Part shown: positions 7,043 through 11,368 of the stretch, one piece after another
How the letters are laid out: each line of letters opens with the position of its first letter
How positions within the stretch are numbered: position 1 is the first letter of the stretch
Assembly (NCBI GenBank): GCA_047629215.1
Contig: JBLHWO010000110.1
Span: 1 to 11,368, forward strand
Reading direction: 5' to 3'
Source: CANLBN01 sp047629215
Lineage (GTDB): Bacteria; Pseudomonadota; Gammaproteobacteria; Pseudomonadales; Cellvibrionaceae
DNA: 11,368 nt
Translations under genes and position numbers: made by a program
The notes under the pieces: model-generated
The model's database searches: none
Told to the model about the DNA's origin: nothing
What the model saw: the letters and a program-made list of their open reading frames with translations, nothing else

Positions 7043-7077
7043 CGGCTTTCCTTATTTTAAATCTCTACGTTAAAGCT

Positions 7078-8214
7078 CTATTTTAAAAATATCCCGCCTA
7101 GAATAACGTGCTTCTTGGCTCCGGTGACTGAGGGTAAGTTGCTGGTTTTCCCTTCCATAGTTTGTTTTGCCATCCATGCAAAGCACGCCGCCTCCACCCA
7201 TTCAGGTTCAATCCCAAGTGTTTCAGTTGTGGAGAAAAGGCGTGGTTTTAGCCTACTTTTAAGTCGGTTGCAGAATGCGCGATTATGAGAGCCACCGCCA
7301 CAGATATAAATTTCATATTCTGCCGGGCTTACTACCCTTTCAATTGCCGCGGCAATACTTTCTACGCTTAATTCTAGTAAGCTTGCTTGAACATCTACTG
7401 CTGAAAAAATATCTTGAAGTTGCTTGAGTTGTTGTTCTAGCCAAGGCAGATTAAAATCTTCTCTCCCTGTGCTTTTTGGGGGTGCCAATGAAAAATAGGG
7501 GTGGCTTAATAGTTTGTTGACTATTTTTGGGCGAACTTTTCCTTGTGACGCCCAGTCACCATTCTTGTCGTACGCTGTATTTTTGTGAAGTTGGCACCAG
7601 CTATCCATTAAGCCGTTAGCGGGTCCTGTATCGAAACCGATAGGCTGTCCATTAGAAGGTAAATGTGTAATGTTCGCGATACCGCCAGTATTTAGTATAA
7701 TTCTACCAATTTTTTTCGATTGAAATAACATTGAGTGAAATGCTGGTGCTAATGGCGCGCCGTGTCCGCCCGCTGCTATATCCCGGCGGCGGAAGTCTGC
7801 AACTGTTGTTATTCCCGTATTTTCGGCAATGATATTAGGGTCGCCAATTTGTAAGGAAAATCCATTTGAATGTTTTGTTGGCGAGAGTTCATTGGTGGGC
7901 GGGTAGTGTCGAATAGTTTGGCCGTGACTGCCAATGGCTAAGATTCTGTCTGGTTTTATCGTGGATTGCTTGCAAAGAGCTAGCGCAGCTTGGCTGAACA
8001 ATAGGGCGAATTCATAATCTAGGTGGCGTATTTTCTCAATTTCGTTTTTGCCATTGACGGCCAAGTCAAAAACAACCTCTCTTATCCTTTCAGGAATTTT
8101 TTTGGTGTGTGTGCTAATAATGGATGGCTTGTCCCTGTCCCACTGAATGAGAATCGCATCTATGGCGTCGACACTAGTGCCGGATAATAAACCAATAGTG
8201 TAGGTTTGGCTCAT
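7078..8214 (-). CDS. anmK: Anhydro-N-acetylmuramic acid kinase
   Basis: AnmK hydrolyses the anhydro ring of 1,6-anhydro-MurNAc and phosphorylates it to MurNAc-6-phosphate, a step of murein recycling in the cytoplasm. The 378-residue length is normal. The ATP-binding signature appears near the N-terminus as GLLSGTSVDAID (residues 8-19). Most relatives have DG where this has DA. SHGQTIRHYPP (96-106), LQIGDPNIIAENTGI (121-135), VADFRRRDIAAGGHGAPLAP and NTGGIANIT follow. The catalytic aspartate is in GFDTGPANGLMD (Asp195, the equivalent of Asp182 in the P. aeruginosa enzyme), and the C-terminal IYICGGGSHN completes the ASKHA fold. It starts 6 nt after the stop of the M23 peptidase gene, with no clear ribosome binding site, so translation is probably coupled. 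It converges on the DsrE-like gene across 35 bp. Confidence 0.96.
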   Translation of the reverse strand: MSQTYTIGLLSGTSVDAIDAILIQWDRDKPSIISTHTKKIPERIREVVFDLAVNGKNEIEKIRHLDYEFALLFSQAALALCKQSTIKPDRILAIGSHGQTIRHYPPTNELSPTKHSNGFSLQIGDPNIIAENTGITTVADFRRRDIAAGGHGAPLAPAFHSMLFQSKKIGRIILNTGGIANITHLPSNGQPIGFDTGPANGLMDSWCQLHKNTAYDKNGDWASQGKVRPKIVNKLLSHPYFSLAPPKSTGREDFNLPWLEQQLKQLQDIFSAVDVQASLLELSVESIAAAIERVVSPAEYEIYICGGGSHNRAFCNRLKSRLKPRLFSTTETLGIEPEWVEAACFAWMAKQTMEGKTSNLPSVTGAKKHVILGGIFLK

Positions 8215-8220
8215 GTTCTT

Positions 8221-9573
8221 TTAGTTAGCAGTAGAGTCTTCTGGTTTTGTTGTAGAGGCAATTTGTATATTGCCCCCATATTTTTTAAGTTGAGCAACGA
8301 TAGCTTTCGTTTGAAAGTTAAAGTTATCTAGCTCTGTTTTAGCGATTGATTTTGATTTTGGTAGAGGCACTCTAACCGGGTTTCGAACTGAGCCATTTAG
8401 ATAAAATTCATAATGTAGGTGTGGTCCTGTCGCTAAGCCGGATGAGCCAACATATCCAATAATTTGTCCTTGCTTTACGCGTGTCCCAGTACGAATACCT
8501 CGGCCATATTTATGCATGTGAGCATACAAGGTTTTGTATGATTGCCCGTGTTGTATGATAACGGTTCTACCGTACCCCCCCTTAGCTCCAGCTAGCATAA
8601 CTTTACCGTCACCAGCAGCCTTTATTGGTGTTCCAGTGGGTGCAGCGTAATCAGTTCCCTTGTGGGCGCGAATTCTATTGAGGATAGGGTGTTTACGGCT
8701 AAGGTTAAAGTGAGAGCTAATTCGAGCAAAGTCGACAGGAGTGCGCAAAAATGCCTTGCGCATGCTTTTGCCTTCGGGGGTAAAATAATTGCTATCGCCT
8801 TTGCTGTCAGTATATCGAACGGCCTTAAACGTTTTACCCTGGTTGCTAAACTCAGCCGCTAAAATAGGGCCGTTGCGTAGTTTTTCACCATTTAAAAAGT
8901 GTTCTTCGTACAGTACTTTGAAGCTATCATTAGCCCGAATATCGAGAGCAAAATCGACATCCCATCCAAATATACTTGCCAGCTCCATAATCAAGCGTTC
9001 TTCCATACCAGCGTTAGTTCCCGCTAAGAATAGAGAGTTGGCTATAGTCGCTTCACGGTAGGCGATGTGAATATCCGGTTTTATTGATATGTCTGAATGC
9101 TCAAAGCCAGTTTGTGTACGATTAAACTCGACGGAATTTAATTTGTTTTTTTGGTAACGTAATTTTTCTAGCCTGTTATTGACGATATTGAATTGGATTT
9201 TTTGTCCGGGGTATAAGCGAGCTAGGGCTTTGGCGGCGGGGTTGCTGCTTATTAATTCATGCAGGCTGGTGTCGGCAAGACCCGCGCGCTGGAATAAAAC
9301 CGATAAATTATCTCCTGATTTAACCGTTTCTGTTTTCCAGTCTATTGCTAAGGGTTTTGTAGCGGGTCCTATTTTTATGGTGTCTGAGATAATTAAGGGT
9401 AAGTCAACAGCATGCTCTTGGCGTTGGGAAAGGGACGGCTCTTTCGAGGGACTAATGGCAGAAAACAAGAGCAAAGAACAGCCAAGGGTTCCGATCGCCA
9501 ATGCGTGGGCGCGAGGAAAGCCTTTTATTTGTTTTTTTATATTAATTTGTTTAATAAAATCAAAGTGTTTCAT
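8221..9573 (-). CDS. M23 family murein DD-endopeptidase (MepM-like)
   Basis: The product is 450 residues. A basic N-terminus and one hydrophobic segment (about 24-42) anchor or export it. A LysM/OapA-like peptidoglycan-binding region follows at about 83-132 (VKSGDNLSVLFQRAGL to YPGQKIQFNI), then a linker domain, and the M23 (lysostaphin-type) catalytic domain at about 285-400. Zinc ligands are His304 and Asp308 (HKGTD) and His387 (second His of HLH). Catalytic histidines are His352 (YAHMH) and His385. All are intact, so an active endopeptidase cutting peptide cross-links in the periplasm is expected. The arrangement is that of E. coli MepM and of the Pseudomonas protein in the same location (PA0667). 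No good Shine-Dalgarno precedes the ATG at 9573. An extended -10 promoter lies about 45 bp upstream. It is followed immediately by anmK. Confidence 0.93.
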   Translation of the reverse strand: MKHFDFIKQINIKKQIKGFPRAHALAIGTLGCSLLLFSAISPSKEPSLSQRQEHAVDLPLIISDTIKIGPATKPLAIDWKTETVKSGDNLSVLFQRAGLADTSLHELISSNPAAKALARLYPGQKIQFNIVNNRLEKLRYQKNKLNSVEFNRTQTGFEHSDISIKPDIHIAYREATIANSLFLAGTNAGMEERLIMELASIFGWDVDFALDIRANDSFKVLYEEHFLNGEKLRNGPILAAEFSNQGKTFKAVRYTDSKGDSNYFTPEGKSMRKAFLRTPVDFARISSHFNLSRKHPILNRIRAHKGTDYAAPTGTPIKAAGDGKVMLAGAKGGYGRTVIIQHGQSYKTLYAHMHKYGRGIRTGTRVKQGQIIGYVGSSGLATGPHLHYEFYLNGSVRNPVRVPLPKSKSIAKTELDNFNFQTKAIVAQLKKYGGNIQIASTTKPEDSTAN

Positions 9574-9616
9574 GTCGTTTTTAATGCTTTACTATATCTT
9601 ATTAGCTATAGACGCT

Positions 9617-9625
9617 TTTATACCA
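9617..9625 (-). promoter_or_regulatory. Extended -10 promoter for the mepM-like/anmK unit
   Basis: On the minus strand TGG-TATAAA forms an extended -10 element (TGn plus a 5/6 match to TATAAT). The base run expected for a -35 element 17 bp upstream is poor (GTGATT). It would place the transcript start near 9610 with a leader of about 35-40 nt before the ATG at 9573. Confidence 0.4.
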
Positions 9626-9739
9626 GAATGCGATCAATTAATCACCTCTAAATTTCGACTGGTTCTTTATAAGTTGATGCAGTTCAATTTAATGCTTCAT
9701 GGATTCGAAATGTTCAGTCTTCTCCTTGATTGCAATGGC

Positions 9740-9767
9740 TTGTTTTTGGTGGAGGTTCCGGTATTGT
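9740..9767 (+). promoter_or_regulatory. Weak candidate sigma70 promoter toward tyrS
   Basis: TTGTTT (9740-9745) and TATTGT (9762-9767) are 16 bp apart, each matching four of six consensus bases. It is the best pair I found upstream of tyrS and would give a leader of about 120 nt containing the hairpin at 9791-9812. Motif-based and uncertain. Confidence 0.25.
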
Positions 9768-9790
9768 GTGCGCCTTGAATAGAGGTCGAT

Positions 9791-9812
9791 AATGCCGTCA
9801 ATGATTGGCATT
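9791..9812 (+). repeat. Hairpin followed by a T-rich tract in the tyrS leader
   Basis: AATGCC (9791-9796) and GGCATT (9807-9812) are perfect inverted repeats around a 10-nt loop, with a possible extra G-T pair. The next 24 bases are strongly T-rich, including a run of seven T near 9829-9835. The layout resembles a weak intrinsic terminator or attenuator, or a binding site with dyad symmetry. The stem is short, so function is unproven. Confidence 0.4.
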
Positions 9813-9881
9813 TATTTATATCTTTAATTTTTTTATGCTGTCCGAGCTTGGTTCTTAAGTGCGGGTGAGTGAATACGATTC

Positions 9882-9887
9882 AGGTGG
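9882..9887 (+). promoter_or_regulatory. Ribosome binding site that fixes the tyrS start at 9896
   Basis: AGGTGG (9882-9887) matches AGGAGG at five of six bases and lies 8 nt before the GTG at 9896. The upstream in-frame GTGs at 9869 and 9884 have no comparable site, so this favours the shorter protein. Confidence 0.7.
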
Positions 9888-9895
9888 GTATCAAA

Positions 9896-11224
9896 GTGAG
9901 TGTTGGATCAGAATTATTGTCAGATTTAGAGGCGCGCGGCCTAGTCGCTCAAATGACAAGTGAGGATTCACTTCGTGATTTTCTCGATGAGCCGCGAATA
10001 TTATATTGTGGTTTTGATCCAACTGCAGACAGCCTACATATCGGTAGCTTGGTTCCCCTGTTAACCTTAAAACGTTTTCAGATGGCAGGCCATAAGCCGG
10101 TTGCGCTGGTTGGTGGGGCCACAGGGCTTATCGGTGATCCCAGTTTCAAGGCGCAGGAACGCAAACTGAATGCGCCCGACATTGTTGCGGGTTGGGTCGA
10201 AAAGTTAAAGTCTCAAGTATCACGCTTCATTGATTTTGAGGCTGAATCTAATGCGGCGGTGGTAGTTAATAATCTTGACTGGATGTCCGGTGTGTCGGTG
10301 CTCGACTTCTTAAGGGACATAGGTAAATATTTTTCTATCAATAATATGATAAGCAAGGAGTCAGTAAAGCAGCGTATCAACCGTGAGGGCGCCGGGATCT
10401 CTTATACTGAATTTAGTTATATGTTGCTTCAATCCTATGACTTTGCAGAGCTATATAAGCAACATGGTTGTACTATCCAAATAGGTGGTTCCGACCAGTG
10501 GGGTAATATTGTCGGTGGCGTTGAGTTAACGAGGCGGCTTCATGGCGCGCAAGTTTATGGGCTGACTCTGCCTTTGGTCACAAAGGCTGATGGCGCCAAG
10601 TTTGGAAAAACAGAGTCCGGCACCATTTGGCTGGACCCTTTAAAAACATCTCCGTACGCTTTTTATCAGTTCTGGTTAAATGCAGCAGATGCGGATGTTT
10701 ATCAATTTCTTAAATATTTTACTTTTCTTGATGCGCTTAAGATAGATGATATAGAGAAAGAAGATCATGCTGCTGCGGGTCGCCCAAGTGCTCAGGGTAT
10801 TTTGGCCGAAGAGGTTACGCGTATTGTTCATGGTCAGATGGCATTGAGTTCCGCGCAAAAAATAACCGAAACCTTGTTTAGTGGCGATGTCCAGGATTTG
10901 ACGCTGAGCGACTTGCTACAGTTAGAGCAAGATGGTCTCCCGTCTACAATTCTGGATCAGGGCAAGTTATCGGAGGAGCCTCTAACGAGCTTATTTGTTT
11001 TAGCTGGTTTGGCTAAAAACGGTAAGCAGGTAAAGGATGCTTTATCCCGCAACGCCATCGCCTCGAATGGAGAGCCATTGGGGTGGGATCAAAATATGTC
11101 AGCTGCGTCATTGTTCACAGAGCAGAGATCACTGCATGGGAAGTGGTTTCTAGTTAAGTTTGGTAAGAAGAGCTACCATCTATTTACGCTGAAAAAAATA
11201 GATGCTGCAAATGTAATGCTTTGA
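9896..11224 (+). CDS. tyrS: Tyrosyl-tRNA synthetase (E. coli TyrS type)
   Basis: This enzyme charges tRNA-Tyr with tyrosine. I start it at the GTG at 9896 (442 residues): it follows AGGTGG by 8 nt, and the resulting MSVGSELLSDLEARGLVAQ lines up with the N-terminus of E. coli TyrS. The frame stays open to a GTG at 9869 (9 extra residues). Class I signatures are LYCGFDPTADSLHIGS (HIGH variant HIGS, residues 48-51) and AKFGKTESG (KMSKS equivalent, about 235-239). The tyrosine-binding stretch EFSYMLLQSYDF and QIGGSDQWGN are intact, and an S4-like RNA-binding domain occupies about 362-431. The sequence resembles E. coli TyrS (KFGKT type) rather than the TyrZ-type enzyme that, as I recall, is the one at this locus in P. 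aeruginosa (PA0668). Upstream is the divergent M23 gene; downstream, 68 bp away, is a PilZ gene. Confidence 0.96.
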   Translation: MSVGSELLSDLEARGLVAQMTSEDSLRDFLDEPRILYCGFDPTADSLHIGSLVPLLTLKRFQMAGHKPVALVGGATGLIGDPSFKAQERKLNAPDIVAGWVEKLKSQVSRFIDFEAESNAAVVVNNLDWMSGVSVLDFLRDIGKYFSINNMISKESVKQRINREGAGISYTEFSYMLLQSYDFAELYKQHGCTIQIGGSDQWGNIVGGVELTRRLHGAQVYGLTLPLVTKADGAKFGKTESGTIWLDPLKTSPYAFYQFWLNAADADVYQFLKYFTFLDALKIDDIEKEDHAAAGRPSAQGILAEEVTRIVHGQMALSSAQKITETLFSGDVQDLTLSDLLQLEQDGLPSTILDQGKLSEEPLTSLFVLAGLAKNGKQVKDALSRNAIASNGEPLGWDQNMSAASLFTEQRSLHGKWFLVKFGKKSYHLFTLKKIDAANVML

Positions 11225-11292
11225 TACCTATGTTTTTGGTTTTTATCTACTAGAATAGAGATAAAGAGGTTTCATTATTTAAAGAAGGTAGA

Positions 11293-11368
11293 ATGGCTGA
11301 AGAAAAGCGCCGGCAGAATAAGCGCTATAATGTAAATTGGTCCTCTCGCTTGCTGTTTGCTGATAAGC
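11293..11368 (+). CDS. PilZ-domain protein (N-terminal fragment, cut by window edge)
   Basis: Only the first 25 codons are present: MAEEKRRQNKRYNVNWSSRL and a few more residues. The arginine-rich start with an RxxxR pattern (Arg7-Arg11) followed by a hydrophobic beta strand is characteristic of the c-di-GMP-binding N-terminus of PilZ domains. AGAAGG immediately upstream (about 11282-11288) is a good ribosome binding site. Because the rest is missing, including the second binding motif, the family call is tentative and no specific role can be assigned. Confidence 0.6.
   Translation, partial: MAEEKRRQNKRYNVNWSSRLLFADK

Larger units (their letters stand above)
9574..9895. other. Divergent intergenic region between the M23 peptidase gene and tyrS
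   Basis: This 322-base stretch holds no gene I would support. It contains an extended -10 promoter for the peptidase on the minus strand (9617-9625), a weak possible sigma70 promoter toward tyrS (9740-9767), a 6-bp perfect hairpin (9791-9812) followed by a T-rich tract to about 9836, and the tyrS ribosome binding site (9882-9887). A 68-codon plus-strand frame (9572-9778) lies here but lacks a ribosome binding site and looks fortuitous. Confidence 0.7.

Noticed and set aside
7043..7077. Bidirectional terminator between the convergent DsrE-like and anmK genes
   Set aside because: The 35-base gap shows no stable hairpin by eye.
8662..9061. Plus-strand open frames antisense to the M23 gene
   Set aside because: They are shadow frames of the real minus-strand coding sequence, with no start signal and no recognisable protein features.
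9179..9778. Long plus-strand open frame (199 codons) antisense to the M23 peptidase gene
   Set aside because: It runs opposite a clearly functional gene with intact catalytic residues, has no ribosome binding site, and its composition is that of a reversed reading of the real gene. The tail portion from 9572 (68 codons) also lacks translation signals.
11242..11265. Inverted repeat TTTATCT...AGATAAA after tyrS as a terminator
   Set aside because: The 7-bp stem has almost no G-C pairs and is not followed by a T-run. It more likely allows read-through into the PilZ gene.

Overview
The window reads as an ordinary chromosomal segment of a gammaproteobacterium, most likely a marine or aquatic member of the Pseudomonadales/Cellvibrionales side. 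The basis is the gene order argC - DUF6776-type membrane protein - bactofilin - erpA - anmK - M23 peptidase - tyrosyl-tRNA synthetase, which matches the neighbourhood I know from Pseudomonas (PA0662-PA0668 in P. aeruginosa), together with E. coli-like ErpA and TyrS sequences. Species-level placement is not possible by eye. I see no insertion sequence, integrase, CRISPR array, tRNA or rRNA gene.

Layout. Bases 1-3449 lie on the minus strand and read ClC-type anion channel/transporter -> hemJ -> hemL (3' end of hemL cut by the window edge). The two tetrapyrrole enzymes, HemL at the entry and HemJ near the end of the heme pathway, sit next to each other. A divergent spacer (about 3450-3685) separates them from argC on the plus strand. 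After argC, a near-consensus sigma70 promoter (TTAACA-N16-TATAAT, 4740-4767) opens a two-gene unit: a one-TM/coiled-coil DUF6776-like protein and a bactofilin. Next comes erpA, whose own promoter (6166-6195) is overlapped by an IscR type-1-like sequence, followed 7 nt later by a small secreted DsrE-like protein. Convergent to these, on the minus strand, is a tight mepM-like M23 endopeptidase -> anmK pair (6 nt gap). A 322-base divergent region (9574-9895) leads to tyrS on the plus strand, and the window ends in the first 25 codons of a PilZ-domain protein.

How the genes may work together. Two cell-envelope units face each other: a bactofilin with a membrane coiled-coil partner, and a murein endopeptidase with the 1,6-anhydroMurNAc recycling kinase. 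Between them sits the Fe-S carrier ErpA. The rest is housekeeping (arginine, heme, Tyr-tRNA).

No dramatic unknown system is evident. The points most worth a second look are the IscR-like operator at erpA, the DUF6776-bactofilin module, the secreted DsrE-like protein coupled to erpA, and the unusual pore residues of the ClC protein. A start-site correction for tyrS (GTG at 9896) is well supported by its ribosome binding site.
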